From positions 4,340,001 through 4,404,000 of the forward strand of contig NZ_JAPEMU010000001.1 in assembly GCF_026342405.1 (NCBI RefSeq): a DNA stretch of 64,000 bases. The letters run 5' to 3'. Shown here one piece after another: positions 1 to 8,189 of this stretch. The position numbers and the translations under genes were made by a program. Source of the stretch: Kitasatospora sp. NBC_00240 (GTDB lineage: Bacteria; Actinomycetota; Actinomycetes; Streptomycetales; Streptomycetaceae). The notes below the pieces were generated by a model that saw only the letters and a list, made by a program, of their open reading frames with translations, searched no databases and was not told the DNA's origin. Position 1 is the first letter of the stretch. Each line of letters starts with the position of its first letter.

Positions 1-291
1 GGTGCCCGGCTCGGACTCGTCGGCGTTGACCACCAGGTAGTGCGGCTTGCCGTCGTTCTGCGGGATGAACTGCCACTTCAGGCCGGTGGGGAAGCCCGCG
101 CCGCCGCGGCCGCGCAGGCCGGCGTCCTTGACCAGGGCGATCACGTCGTCCGCCGGCATCGCGAGGGCGGCCTGCAGGCCCTCGTACCCGGCGTGCCGGC
201 GGTAGGTGTCAAGTGTCCAGGGTCGGTCGTCGTCCCAGGAGGCGGACAGTACGGGGGTGAGCAGCTTTTCGGCCGGCTCTGCGGAGGTCAT
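1..291 (-). CDS. nuoF: NADH-quinone oxidoreductase subunit F (N-terminal part, runs off window)
   Basis: Flavoprotein subunit of respiratory complex I; it binds NADH, FMN and the N3 [4Fe-4S] cluster and passes electrons into the peripheral arm. Only the first 97 residues lie in the window. Visible motifs are the glycine-rich NADH/FMN loop GLRGRGGAGFPTGLKW (about residues 58-73) and NADESEPGT at the window edge. Translation starts at the ATG at 291, which overlaps the nuoE stop in an ATGA arrangement, so it is translationally coupled as the sixth gene of the nuo operon. The cluster-binding C-terminus is outside the window. Confidence 0.96.
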   Translation of the reverse strand, partial: MTSAEPAEKLLTPVLSASWDDDRPWTLDTYRRHAGYEGLQAALAMPADDVIALVKDAGLRGRGGAGFPTGLKWQFIPQNDGKPHYLVVNADESEPGT

Positions 292-1046
292 CACGCTTCC
301 GTCCCTTCGTGCCGGGGCGAGACGACCTTCGTCCCCGCCGTGCCGGGCAGTGCCTCGCCCTTGGCCAGTCGCAGGCCCGCGAGCGAGGGGGCGCCGCCCG
401 CGCCGGAGGCGTCGACGACGCCGGGGCGCTCGTCGGGGAAGCCCGCCAGGATCCGCGAACTCTCCTTGAAGGAGCAGAGCTTGGCGCCCCGGGTGGGCTG
501 CACCTCGGCGCCGGCGCGCAGGTCGTCGACGAGCTGCCGGGCGCTGTCGGGGGTCTGGTTGTCGAAGAACTCCCAGTTGACCATCACCACGGGCGCGTAG
601 TCGCAGGCCGCGTTGCACTCGATGTGCTCGATCGAGACGTCGCCGTCGGCGGTGGTCTCGTTGTTCTTGATCCCCAGGTGCTGCTGGAGTTCGTCGAAGA
701 TCTGGTCGCCGCCCAGCACCGCGCAGAGCGTGTTGGTGCAGACGCCCACGTGGTACTTACCGGCGGGCTTGCGCCGGTACATGGTGTAGAAGGTGGCGAC
801 GGCGGTGACCTCGGCGGTGGTCAGCTCCAACTGCTCGGCGCAGAAGCGGATCCCGGTGGGCGTGACGCAGCCCTCCTCGGCCTGCACCAGGTGCAGCAGC
901 GGGAGCAGCGCGGAGCGGGCCACCGGGTAGCGCCCGATCAGCTCCTTCGCGTCCTCGGCCAGCCTGGCCAGGACGTCCGCCGGGTACGGCTTGGCCGGCA
1001 GGGCCGGCATTCCGAGCCCGACGCCGGTCGGTGAATCGGCACTCAA
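291..1046 (-). CDS. nuoE: NADH-quinone oxidoreductase subunit E
   Basis: Thioredoxin-like complex I subunit carrying the N1a [2Fe-2S] cluster. The sequence shows the expected cysteine pattern: GVCTNTLCAVLGG for the first pair and ECNAACDYAPVV for the second. I place the start at a TTG (1046) rather than the ATG at 1010. The TTG overlaps the nuoD stop (TTGA), has a GGAGG box about 8 nt upstream, and homologues carry a short extension before LGMP; the ATG has no comparable ribosome site. The alternative gives 239 instead of 251 residues. The C-terminal tail after residue ~170 is typical of actinobacterial NuoE. Confidence 0.93.
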   Translation of the reverse strand: MSADSPTGVGLGMPALPAKPYPADVLARLAEDAKELIGRYPVARSALLPLLHLVQAEEGCVTPTGIRFCAEQLELTTAEVTAVATFYTMYRRKPAGKYHVGVCTNTLCAVLGGDQIFDELQQHLGIKNNETTADGDVSIEHIECNAACDYAPVVMVNWEFFDNQTPDSARQLVDDLRAGAEVQPTRGAKLCSFKESSRILAGFPDERPGVVDASGAGGAPSLAGLRLAKGEALPGTAGTKVVSPRHEGTEA

Positions 1047-2371
1047 CGGTCCACGCCTCCCATCACCGGGTCGATCCCGGCCACCGCGACGATCACGTCG
1101 GCGACCTGGCCGCCCTCGCACATCGCCGCCATCGACTGCAGGTTGGTGAACGAGGGGTCGCGGAAGTGGACGCGGTAGGGCCGCGTGCCGCCGTCGCTCA
1201 CCACGTGCACCCCGAGTTCGCCCTTCGGGGACTCGACCGCCGCGTACGCCTGCCCCACCGGGACCCGGAAGCCCTCGGTGACCAGCTTGAAGTGGTGGAT
1301 CAGGGCCTCCATCGAGGTGCCCATGATCTTCCGGATGTGGTCGAGCGAGTTGCCCATCCCGTCCGCCCCGACGGCCAGTTGGGCCGGCCAGGCGATCTTC
1401 TTGTCGGCCACCATCACCGGGCCGGGCTGGAGCCGGTCCAGGCACTGCTCGACGATCCGCAGCGACTGGCGCATCTCCTCCAGCCGGATCAGGAACCGGC
1501 CGTAGGAGTCGGCGGTGTCGGCGACCGCCACGTCGAAGTCGTAGTCCTCGTAGCCGCAGTACGGGTCGGACTTGCGCAGGTCGTTCGGCAGGCCGGTGGC
1601 GCGCAGGATCGGGCCGGTGGCGCCGAGGGCCAGGCAGCCGGCCAGGTCGAGGAAGCCGACGTCGACCAGCCGGGCCTTGAACACCGGGTTGCCGGTGGCC
1701 AGCTTGTCGTACTCGTGCATCCGCGAGCGGAGCAGCTTCACCGCCTCGCGGACCTGGTCGACGGCGCCGGGCGGGAGGTCCTGGGCGAGGCCGCCGGGGC
1801 GGACGTACGCGTGGTTCATCCGCAGGCCGGTGACCAGCTCGAAGATGTCCAGGATGAGTTCGCGGTCCCGGAACCCGTAGATCATCAGGGTGGTGGAGCC
1901 GATCTCCATGCCGCCGGTGGCGAGGCACACCAGGTGCGAGGAGATCCGGTTGAGCTCCATCATCAGCACCCGGATGACGGTGGCCCGGTCCGGGATCTGG
2001 TCGGTGATGCCGAGCAGCTTCTCGACCGCCAGGCAGTACGCGGTCTCGTTGAACAGCGGGGTCAGGTAGTCCATCCGGGTCACGAAGGTGGTGCCCTGGA
2101 CCCAGTTCCTGAACTCCATGTTCTTCTCGATGCCGGTGTGGAGGTAGCCGATGCCGCAGCGGGCCTCCGTCACGGTCTCGCCGTCGATCTCCAAGATCAG
2201 CCGCAGCACGCCGTGGGTGGACGGGTGCTGGGGGCCCATGTTGACGATGATGCGCTCGTCGTCGGCCCGGCCGACGGCCTCCACCACCTCGCCCCAGTCA
2301 CCACCGGTGACGGTGAAGACCCGCCCCTCGGTGGTCTCCCGGGCACCTGCTTCTTCGTAGTGAGTGGTCAT
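1043..2371 (-). CDS. nuoD: NADH-quinone oxidoreductase subunit D (49 kDa subunit)
   Basis: Complex I subunit that, with NuoB, forms the quinone-reduction site near the membrane. Full length at 442 residues. The motif NMGPQHPSTHGVLRL near residue 44 marks the quinone-headgroup histidine region, followed by RCGIGYLHTGIEKNME. The ATG at 2371 overlaps the nuoC stop (ATGA). The N-terminal ~40 residues are an actinobacterial extension absent from the E. coli fused NuoCD protein. C and D are separate genes here, as usual in actinomycetes. Confidence 0.97.
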   Translation of the reverse strand: MTTHYEEAGARETTEGRVFTVTGGDWGEVVEAVGRADDERIIVNMGPQHPSTHGVLRLILEIDGETVTEARCGIGYLHTGIEKNMEFRNWVQGTTFVTRMDYLTPLFNETAYCLAVEKLLGITDQIPDRATVIRVLMMELNRISSHLVCLATGGMEIGSTTLMIYGFRDRELILDIFELVTGLRMNHAYVRPGGLAQDLPPGAVDQVREAVKLLRSRMHEYDKLATGNPVFKARLVDVGFLDLAGCLALGATGPILRATGLPNDLRKSDPYCGYEDYDFDVAVADTADSYGRFLIRLEEMRQSLRIVEQCLDRLQPGPVMVADKKIAWPAQLAVGADGMGNSLDHIRKIMGTSMEALIHHFKLVTEGFRVPVGQAYAAVESPKGELGVHVVSDGGTRPYRVHFRDPSFTNLQSMAAMCEGGQVADVIVAVAGIDPVMGGVDR

Positions 2372-3111
2372 CAGGAGTACGACCTCCGCTGGTCGGGCGC
2401 CGGGATCTGGGCGCCCTTGTACTCGACGGGGATGCCGCCGAGCGGGTAGTCCTTGCGCTGCGGGTGGCCCAGCCAGTCGTCCGGCATCATGATCCGGGTG
2501 AGCGCCGGGTGGCCGTCGAAGACCAGGCCGAAGAAGTCGTACGCCTCGCGCTCGTGCCAGTCGTTCGTCGGGTAGACGCTCACCACGGACGGGATGTGCG
2601 GGTCGGCGTCGGGCGCGGTGACCTCGACCCGGATCAGCCGGCCGTGGGTGAGCGAGCGCAGGTGGTAGACCGCGTGCAGCTCCCGTCCGGTGTCGGACGG
2701 GTAGTGCACACCGCTCACGCCGAGGCAGAGCTCGAAGCGCAGCGCGGGGTCGTCACGCAGTGTGCGGGCCGTGCGCAGCAGGTGTTCGCGGTCGACGTGG
2801 AAGGTCAGTTCGCCCCGGTCGACGACGATCTTGTCGATCACGTCGGCCGGGTCGAGGCCCTGCTCCTCCAGCGCGCCCTCCAGCTCGTCGGCCACCTCGT
2901 CGAACCAGCCGCCGTACGGGCGGACGCTGGCCGGCGGCAGCGCGATCGGGGCGGCGAGGCCGCCGAAGCCGGAGGTGTCGCCGCTGCCCTGGGCACCGAA
3001 CATGCCCTGGCGCCGGCCGACCACCTCCAGCGGGATCTCCTTGCGGGTGGCGGGGACGGCGGTGCCGTTGCCGCCGGCGCCGCCGTTCCCGGTGCCGTTC
3101 CGGTCCGTCAT
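2371..3111 (-). CDS. nuoC: NADH-quinone oxidoreductase subunit C (30 kDa subunit)
   Basis: Peripheral-arm scaffold subunit of complex I with no cofactor of its own. The family signature VYPTNDWHEREAYDFFGL and the following RIMMPDDWLGHPQRKDYPL are both present. The first ~70 residues are glycine/alanine-rich and variable, an extension common in Streptomyces. The chosen ATG at 3111 overlaps the nuoB stop by 4 nt, so nuoB-nuoC-nuoD are translationally coupled. 246 residues. Confidence 0.96.
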   Translation of the reverse strand: MTDRNGTGNGGAGGNGTAVPATRKEIPLEVVGRRQGMFGAQGSGDTSGFGGLAAPIALPPASVRPYGGWFDEVADELEGALEEQGLDPADVIDKIVVDRGELTFHVDREHLLRTARTLRDDPALRFELCLGVSGVHYPSDTGRELHAVYHLRSLTHGRLIRVEVTAPDADPHIPSVVSVYPTNDWHEREAYDFFGLVFDGHPALTRIMMPDDWLGHPQRKDYPLGGIPVEYKGAQIPAPDQRRSYS

Positions 3112-3662
3112 CGCAGCAGCCCCCGCATCTCGCTGACCGGGGTGGCCTGCAGGGCGAGGGCCTCGCCCAGCTCCTCGGCGCGGCGCTTGTTCACGCCGAG
3201 CGGCTCGTGCTGGATCTTGTCGTGGAGCTTCAGGATCGCGTCCATCAGCATCTCCGGCCGGGGCGGACAGCCCGGCAGGTAGATGTCCACCGGGACGATG
3301 TGGTCCACGCCCTGGACGATCGCGTAGTTGTTGAACATGCCGCCCGACGAGGCGCAGACCCCCATCGAGATGACCCACTTGGGATTGGCCATCTGGTCGT
3401 AGACCTGGCGCAGCACCGGCGCCATCTTCTGGCTCACCCGCCCGGCCACGATCATCAGATCGGCCTGCCGGGGCGAGCCCCGGAAGACCTCCATGCCGAA
3501 CCGGGCCAGGTCGTAGCGGCCGGCGCCGGTGGTCATCATCTCGATCGCGCAGCAGGCGAGCCCGAAGGTGGCCGGGAACAGCGACGACTTGCGCACCCAC
3601 CCCGCGGCGGTCTCCACGCTGGTGAGCAGAAAGCCGCTCGGCAGCTTCTCCTCGATTCCCAT
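3108..3662 (-). CDS. nuoB: NADH-quinone oxidoreductase subunit B (PSST, cluster N2)
   Basis: Complex I subunit that binds the terminal [4Fe-4S] cluster N2 and donates electrons to menaquinone. All four ligand cysteines are present: adjacent C37-C38 (GLACCAIEM), C103 (GVCASSGG) and C132 (LPGCPPRPE). 184 residues, normal for actinobacteria. It lies 57 nt downstream of nuoA and overlaps nuoC. Confidence 0.98.
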   Translation of the reverse strand: MGIEEKLPSGFLLTSVETAAGWVRKSSLFPATFGLACCAIEMMTTGAGRYDLARFGMEVFRGSPRQADLMIVAGRVSQKMAPVLRQVYDQMANPKWVISMGVCASSGGMFNNYAIVQGVDHIVPVDIYLPGCPPRPEMLMDAILKLHDKIQHEPLGVNKRRAEELGEALALQATPVSEMRGLLR

Positions 3663-3719
3663 CAGATCCCTCTCAGTCTCTCAAGTCCGGTGGTTTGTCC
3701 TCGCGTTCACAAGCAGAGG

Positions 3720-4079
3720 TCAGTCCCACTCCAGACCGCCGCGGCGCCATACGTAGGCGTACGCGACGAAGACGGTGGCGATGAACAGGAGCATCTCGAC
3801 CAGCCCGAAGATCCCCAGGGCGTCGAAGCTGACCGCCCAGGGGTAGAGGAAGACGATCTCGATGTCGAAGACGATGAAGAGCATCGCCGTCAGGTAGTAC
3901 TTGATCGGGAACCGGCCGCCGCCCAAGGGCTGCGGGGTCGGTTCGATACCGCACTCGTACGCCTCCAACTTGGCCCGGTTGTAGCGCTTCGGGCCGGTGA
4001 GTGAGGCCATCACGACGGAACCGACCGCGAACGCCGCCGCGATGGCACCGAGTACGAGGATCGGCGCGTAGGCATTCAT
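3720..4079 (-). CDS. nuoA: NADH-quinone oxidoreductase subunit A
   Basis: Small membrane subunit of complex I at the base of the peripheral arm. 119 residues with three predicted membrane segments (about 6-26, 65-85 and 90-110), the loop motif YECGIEP and the membrane motif FIVFDIEIVFLYPWA. The ATG at 4079 is preceded by a purine-rich ribosome site (GGAGGGAGCGGGGG). An upstream in-frame start would add 33 non-homologous residues and is rejected. It is the first gene of the nuo operon, about 100 nt downstream of a candidate Rex operator. Confidence 0.97.
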   Translation of the reverse strand: MNAYAPILVLGAIAAAFAVGSVVMASLTGPKRYNRAKLEAYECGIEPTPQPLGGGRFPIKYYLTAMLFIVFDIEIVFLYPWAVSFDALGIFGLVEMLLFIATVFVAYAYVWRRGGLEWD

Positions 4080-4540
4080 AGCCCCCGCTCCCTCCGTCCA
4101 GTCGTCGTTGACTGCAGATCGGAACCGACGGGTCACGCTGGGGTGAACCCGTGATCCAACTTCTGAGATCCACCTCATGTGAGGCAGTTCACAAAGCCAG
4201 GATCGAGCGCATCCTATGCCCGTCGGCTTGTGATCTGCGACACGCAGTTCGGGACGATCTTTGTGATCTACGCCACCTCGTGAATGGCACCCAATGGCAT
4301 CAAGTCGCTATTCATCAACCCAAAGCCGCCAAATGGTCACAACCAGTCGCATTCATCTATGAACTGGCTGGTCAGAGCCGCGCTCCTATATCAACTGTGC
4401 CTCGCTCACCGCAAATTTCTAGGCGCAAGGTTGACGTGTTATATGAACTCACCCTCCAGGGTGGACGCCTCCGAACACCCGCTTGACCTTTCGTTCACAA
4501 GCGCGCGAACCCCGCCGGGGCGGACGCGGGGAGAGGTCCG
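4080..4540 (-). promoter_or_regulatory. AT-rich nuo upstream region
   Basis: About 460 nt without a convincing gene. Between about 4150 and 4480 base composition drops visibly below the ~73% GC of the surroundings. It contains the Rex-like palindrome (4178-4193) and a 16-nt direct repeat TTGTGATCTRCGMCAC at 4228-4243 and 4261-4276, 33 nt apart (about three helical turns). A weakly supported + strand frame at 4151-4486 has no family features and lacks GC3 bias. Best read as the promoter/operator region of the nuo operon. Confidence 0.6.
4178..4193. promoter_or_regulatory. Candidate Rex (redox repressor) operator of nuo
   Basis: TGTGAGGCAGTTCACA is a 16-nt imperfect palindrome matching the Rex consensus TGTGAACNNNTTCACA at 14 of 16 positions, counting N as a match. 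It lies about 100 nt upstream of nuoA. In Streptomyces coelicolor, Rex represses nuo, cyd and hem operons when NADH/NAD+ is low, so position and sequence agree with that regulon. The site is seen; binding is inferred. Confidence 0.75.
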
Positions 4541-4544
4541 GGGC

Positions 4545-4640
4545 GGGGTTCGCGGCAGGGCTCGCGGCAGGGCTCGCGGCAGGGCGGGGGGCAGGGCTGG
4601 GGGCAGGCTCGCGGACGGGTCCGCGGCAGGAGTGGGGACC
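4545..4640. repeat. 12-bp tandem repeat array (GCTCGCGGCAGG-like)
   Basis: Roughly seven to eight degenerate copies of a 12-nt unit (G-C-T-C-G-C-G-G-C-A-G-G) in tandem, between the nuo promoter and the EamA gene. Probably replication-slippage low-complexity DNA. It is not CRISPR-like, since there are no spacers. It lies downstream of the leftward EamA gene and could be transcribed with its 3' end. Confidence 0.7.
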
Positions 4641-4713
4641 GCTCGGCGCGGGTCGCGGCAGGGGTGGGGACGGCTCAGGGGCGGGGTTCGCGGACGGGCC
4701 CGACGGCGCCCGC

Positions 4714-5682
4714 TCAGGCCGGCTGCGACAGGCGCCCGGACTCGGGCACCGGCTCGGACTCGGGCTCGGGTGCGGGGCCCGGAGCGGCCGCGGGCGCGGC
4801 CGCCGGGGTGATCGCCCGGCGGCCCCACTCGGTGCCGGCCAGGATCAGCACCACCCCGCCGAGGGCGAGCAGCCCGAAGCGGTCACCCGCCACGGTGATG
4901 CCGAAGACGGCGGCCCAGAGCGGTTCGGTGCCGAGCAGCAGGCTGACCCGGGACGGCGAGGTCGCCCGGACCGCCCACATCTGGACGAAGAACGCGAACA
5001 GCGTGCAGAACACCGCCAGGTGCAGCAGCCAGGCCCACTGGACCGCGCCCCAGGAGGCCGCCACCGACCAGGGCGAGGGCCCGGCGAACGGCGCGGCGAC
5101 CGCGAACACCACAGTGGCCGCGGCGAGTTGGACCCAGGTGAGGGCGAGCGACTCGGTCCCCTCGACGGCCTTCATCCGCGACATGGTGAGCACGTGCACC
5201 GTCCGGACCACGGCGGCGCCGAGCACCAGCAGGTCGCCGCCGGACGGCGCCCGGAACCCGCCGTCGCCGGTCAGCAGCGCGACGCCGAGCAGCGAGAGCG
5301 CGGCGGCCGCCAGGAACGCCCGGGGCAGCCGGGTGCGCCCGACGGCGCTCTCCGCGAGCGGGGTGAAGATCATGGTCAGGCTGATCACCAGACCGGCGTT
5401 GGTGGCCGAGGTGTGCACCGCGCCGTACGTCTCCAGCAGGAAGACACCGCCGAGGATCAGCCCGAGCAGCCCGCCGCCGAGCCACTCCCGCGGGCCGAGC
5501 CCGCGCAGGGCGCGACGGGCGACCAGGCCCAGCACGGGCAGCACCAGTCCGAAGCGGACCACCAGCATGGCGATCACGGTGTCCGGTTCGGCGACCTGCT
5601 TCACCGCGAGGAAGCTCGACCCCCAGACCACGGCGACGAGCAGGACGGGCAGGTCCCTGACGAGGGGCGAGGAGGTGCGCAT
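4714..5682 (-). CDS. EamA-family (DMT superfamily) membrane exporter
   Basis: 322-residue polytopic protein with about ten hydrophobic segments arranged as two EamA halves. The N-terminal motif VWGSSFLAVK and later GGVLILAGTEW are typical of the drug/metabolite transporter superfamily, whose members export amino acids, metabolites or drugs. The start at ATG 5682 is chosen for its GGAGGG box 9 nt upstream; the reading frame extends further upstream but that part is low-complexity and not hydrophobic. The C-terminal tail is Ala/Pro/Glu-rich. Substrate cannot be deduced. Divergent from the DUF2278 gene. Confidence 0.88.
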   Translation of the reverse strand: MRTSSPLVRDLPVLLVAVVWGSSFLAVKQVAEPDTVIAMLVVRFGLVLPVLGLVARRALRGLGPREWLGGGLLGLILGGVFLLETYGAVHTSATNAGLVISLTMIFTPLAESAVGRTRLPRAFLAAAALSLLGVALLTGDGGFRAPSGGDLLVLGAAVVRTVHVLTMSRMKAVEGTESLALTWVQLAAATVVFAVAAPFAGPSPWSVAASWGAVQWAWLLHLAVFCTLFAFFVQMWAVRATSPSRVSLLLGTEPLWAAVFGITVAGDRFGLLALGGVVLILAGTEWGRRAITPAAAPAAAPGPAPEPESEPVPESGRLSQPA

Positions 5683-5947
5683 GGGTGAGGTCCCTCCGGG
5701 GCGTACGGGTCGGCAGGACGGATCCCGTGCGTCGGCGGACGGCATCTCGTGCGCGAGGAGCGAGCTCGCCATCCTGCCGCATCCGGACCTCGCCGACCAG
5801 CGAGTTCGCCCGGCCGCGGAGGCCCGGCCGGCAGCGGCGCGGGCCCGGCCCCGGCCGGACGGCACCCGTTCGGTGGCTGGCGGTGCGGGCCCGGGGGCGG
5901 AACTCTGGGGGCTGCTGTGATCATTTCGGCCGCCGAGGAGGAGAGAC

Positions 5948-6685
5948 ATGCCGCTGGCGCACTACGGCGTGACCATCGGGACGTTCGACGAGTTCCACCG
6001 GGACCCGTCCCACGAGTACGGGCACTGGTACCACGGCCACGTCCGGCTGAACACGCCCCAGGGGGTGTACGAGGCGGCGCTGGACGTGGACGCCCCGGCC
6101 GTCACCGGGGTCAGCTACCGGCTGGTGGACGATCTGCGCGCCGCCGACCTGGCGACCGTCCGGGCGCTGCCGGACGGGTTCCACCCGCTGGACTCGAACC
6201 CCGGCTCGGGGGCGCTGGACTACGCCCGCAGCCCGCAGCTGCGCAACCGGCTCTGGGTGGTCCGGGCCAGGACGGCGGGCCGGGCGCTCGCCCGCACCCT
6301 CCAGCGGCCGGCGATCGGCGCGCCCGCCTTCGGCCCCGACCTGGTGGACCTGATCGGCGGCTGGCTGGCCGGGCGCGGGATCGGCATCCGGTTCTTCCCC
6401 TGGATCGCGAGCAACGGCGACAACGCGCTGGACGTGCTGGAGCCGCACCTGCGCGCCGCGAGCCGGATCTACGTGTTCGGGCAGGCCTTCGACCAGGGGC
6501 TCGGGGTCCACGACGTGCACCAGAACCAGGGCGACCCGCCCGGCGACCACTACGCCGCCAACGGGATCTGGCAGGACGGCGCGGTGGTCTGCGAGCATCC
6601 GGACGGCCGGATCGTCGTCTGGCAGCTGAAGTTCAACACCCAGACGCTCTCGACCGACGAGCACGGGAACCCGAAGCTGCCCTGA
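5948..6685 (+). CDS. DUF2278 (YukJ-like) family protein
   Basis: 245-residue soluble protein of the DUF2278/YukJ family, whose function is unknown. Family marks are the N-terminal LAHYGVTIGTF, the VFGQAFDQGLGVHDVHQNQGD region and the C-terminal DGAVVCEHPDGR segment. A strong GGAGGAGA ribosome site precedes the ATG. No signal peptide. It stands alone, divergent from the EamA gene and convergent with a GNAT gene. In other bacteria family members occur near phage-defence or toxin-like genes, but nothing here supports such a role. Confidence 0.8.
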   Translation: MPLAHYGVTIGTFDEFHRDPSHEYGHWYHGHVRLNTPQGVYEAALDVDAPAVTGVSYRLVDDLRAADLATVRALPDGFHPLDSNPGSGALDYARSPQLRNRLWVVRARTAGRALARTLQRPAIGAPAFGPDLVDLIGGWLAGRGIGIRFFPWIASNGDNALDVLEPHLRAASRIYVFGQAFDQGLGVHDVHQNQGDPPGDHYAANGIWQDGAVVCEHPDGRIVVWQLKFNTQTLSTDEHGNPKLP

Positions 6686-6709
6686 ACCCGCCCGGGGACC
6701 GCCCGGCGC

Positions 6710-7273
6710 TCAGAGCTCCTCGAACGGGTGCCGCTGGGCGAACTCCTGGGCGGTCATCCCCATCACCACCAGGTCGTGGTGTCGGCCGGCGAAGTACTCG
6801 TGGTCGCGCAGCCGGCCCTCCTCGGTGAAGCCGAGCCGGCGGTGCAGGGCGAGCGAGGCGTCGTTGAAGGCGTAGACACCGGCCTCGCACTTGTGGAAGC
6901 GCCGCTCCCCGAACATGAACCGGAGCAGCAGGACGACGGCGTCGGCGGCGTACCCCCGGCGGTGGTGGTCGGCCCCGATGCCGATGCCGTAGCGGAAGCG
7001 GCCGGCCCGCAGGTCGGTGGCGTCGGTGGACAGCGCGCCGACCAGTTCGCCGCTGCGCAGCTCCTCGACGGCCAGTTGGAACCGGTTGTCGAGGGGGGTG
7101 GCGGTGGTGCGTTCGGCCGTCCAGGCCCGGTAGCACTCGGCCGAGCGGGGCGGGTGGATCGCGTCCACCGACCGCTGGTGCTCGGAGTGGTCGTCGAACC
7201 GTTGGAAGGTCTGCCAGTCCTCGGGTTCGATTCCGCGCAGGCGGACGCGCTTCCCGGTCCAGAATGAGGTCAT
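6710..7273 (-). CDS. GNAT family N-acetyltransferase (RimJ/RimL type)
   Basis: 187-residue acetyl-CoA-dependent transferase. It starts MTSFWTGKRVRLRGIEPEDW, the beta1 strand typical of RimJ/RimL-like GNATs. The acetyl-CoA loop is degenerate (DHHRRGYAADAV, residues ~104-115), and FHKCEAGVYAFNDASLALHRRLGF is the expected C-terminal helix/strand. ATG 7273 is chosen as the first residue giving the family N-terminus. Acceptor substrate (protein N-terminus, antibiotic or metabolite) is not predictable. Confidence 0.85.
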   Translation of the reverse strand: MTSFWTGKRVRLRGIEPEDWQTFQRFDDHSEHQRSVDAIHPPRSAECYRAWTAERTTATPLDNRFQLAVEELRSGELVGALSTDATDLRAGRFRYGIGIGADHHRRGYAADAVVLLLRFMFGERRFHKCEAGVYAFNDASLALHRRLGFTEEGRLRDHEYFAGRHHDLVVMGMTAQEFAQRHPFEEL

Positions 7274-7408
7274 CGCACCATCGGACCAGGCCAAGGCTTG
7301 CGCTGTCCAAGGGATTTGCCGCCGCGGCGGCGGGTCGGGCGGCGGTCGGGGAACGGTACCGGAGGGGGTCGCATGACAGGGCCCGGGGCGGGCATGGATG
7401 ATGCAGCC

Positions 7409-8107
7409 ATGACAACCATTCCGTCCAGGAAGGCCCGTCACGTGAAGCGCAAACACTGGGCGCTGCTCGTCGCAGCGACCATCCTCCCACTGGCCGTGAC
7501 CACCGGCGCCGCCGCCGAGACCCCGGACCAGGGCCCCGCGCCCGCCGTCACCTGCACGTACACCCCGGCCGTCCCGGCCGACAACTTCAAGGGCATCCCG
7601 GTCTTCGACGCCAAGAAGGCCGCCAAGCCCTACACCGCCACGCTGAAGACCTCGCAGGGCACCATCACCTTCCAGGCCCTGACCGACAAGGCCCCCTGCA
7701 CCACCTTCTCGTTCCGCTTCCTCGCCGAGCACGACTACTTCGACCGCACCCACTGCCACCGGCTGACCACCCAGCGCCTGTGGGTGCTGCAGTGCGGCGA
7801 CCCGACCGGCACCGGCAGTGGCGGGCCCGGCTACTCCTTCCCGGACGAGAACCTGGACGGCGCCACCTACCCGGCCGGCACGGTGGCGATGGCCAACGCC
7901 GGGCCGAACACCAACGGCAGCCAGTTCTTCTTCGTCTGGAAGGACACCAAGCTCTCCCCCGCCTACACCCCCTTCGGCCGGGTGACCGGCGGGATGGACG
8001 TCCTGCAGCGGATCGCGGCCGGCGGCGAGGACGACCAGAACGGCCCGGGCGACGGCTTCCCCACCCTGCCGGTGGACTTCAAGCGGGTACGGATCGGCAA
8101 CCGCTGA
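7409..8107 (+). CDS. Secreted cyclophilin-type peptidyl-prolyl isomerase
   Basis: 232 residues: a signal peptide (positively charged KARHVKRKHW, hydrophobic ALLVAATILPLAV, Ala-rich cleavage region ending TTGAAAET) followed by a cyclophilin domain. Conserved elements are CHRL, the GTVAMANAGPNTNGSQFFF loop and the AYTPFGRVTGGMDVL end. Four cysteines in the mature part could form disulfides, consistent with export. It probably catalyses proline cis-trans isomerisation of extracellular proteins. Upstream in-frame starts exist (7394 and earlier); the ATG at 7409 gives the cleanest signal peptide. Confidence 0.87.
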   Translation: MTTIPSRKARHVKRKHWALLVAATILPLAVTTGAAAETPDQGPAPAVTCTYTPAVPADNFKGIPVFDAKKAAKPYTATLKTSQGTITFQALTDKAPCTTFSFRFLAEHDYFDRTHCHRLTTQRLWVLQCGDPTGTGSGGPGYSFPDENLDGATYPAGTVAMANAGPNTNGSQFFFVWKDTKLSPAYTPFGRVTGGMDVLQRIAAGGEDDQNGPGDGFPTLPVDFKRVRIGNR

Positions 8108-8130
8108 CCGCCGGGGCCGCACGCACCGGG

Positions 8131-8185
8131 CGCCCCGAAGGACCGTCCCCGCGAGGCGCGTTCGCGGGGACGGTCCTTCGGGGCG
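8131..8185. terminator. Bidirectional terminator between convergent genes
   Basis: A perfect 24-bp inverted repeat (8131-8154 with 8162-8185) around a 7-nt loop, between the converging cyclophilin and beta-helix genes. There is no T-run, as usual for high-GC actinomycete terminators. It should stop transcription from both sides. Confidence 0.9.
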
Positions 8186-8189
8186 CAGG

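Noticed and set aside
4151..4486. A + strand 111-residue frame in the AT-rich nuo upstream DNA
   Set aside because: No family features, no GC3 bias, and it overlaps the operator and repeats.
4545..4640. CRISPR-like repeats
   Set aside because: Units are 12 nt and head-to-tail with no spacers; the same is true of the arrays at 24522-24588, 36861-36945 and 40191-40226.
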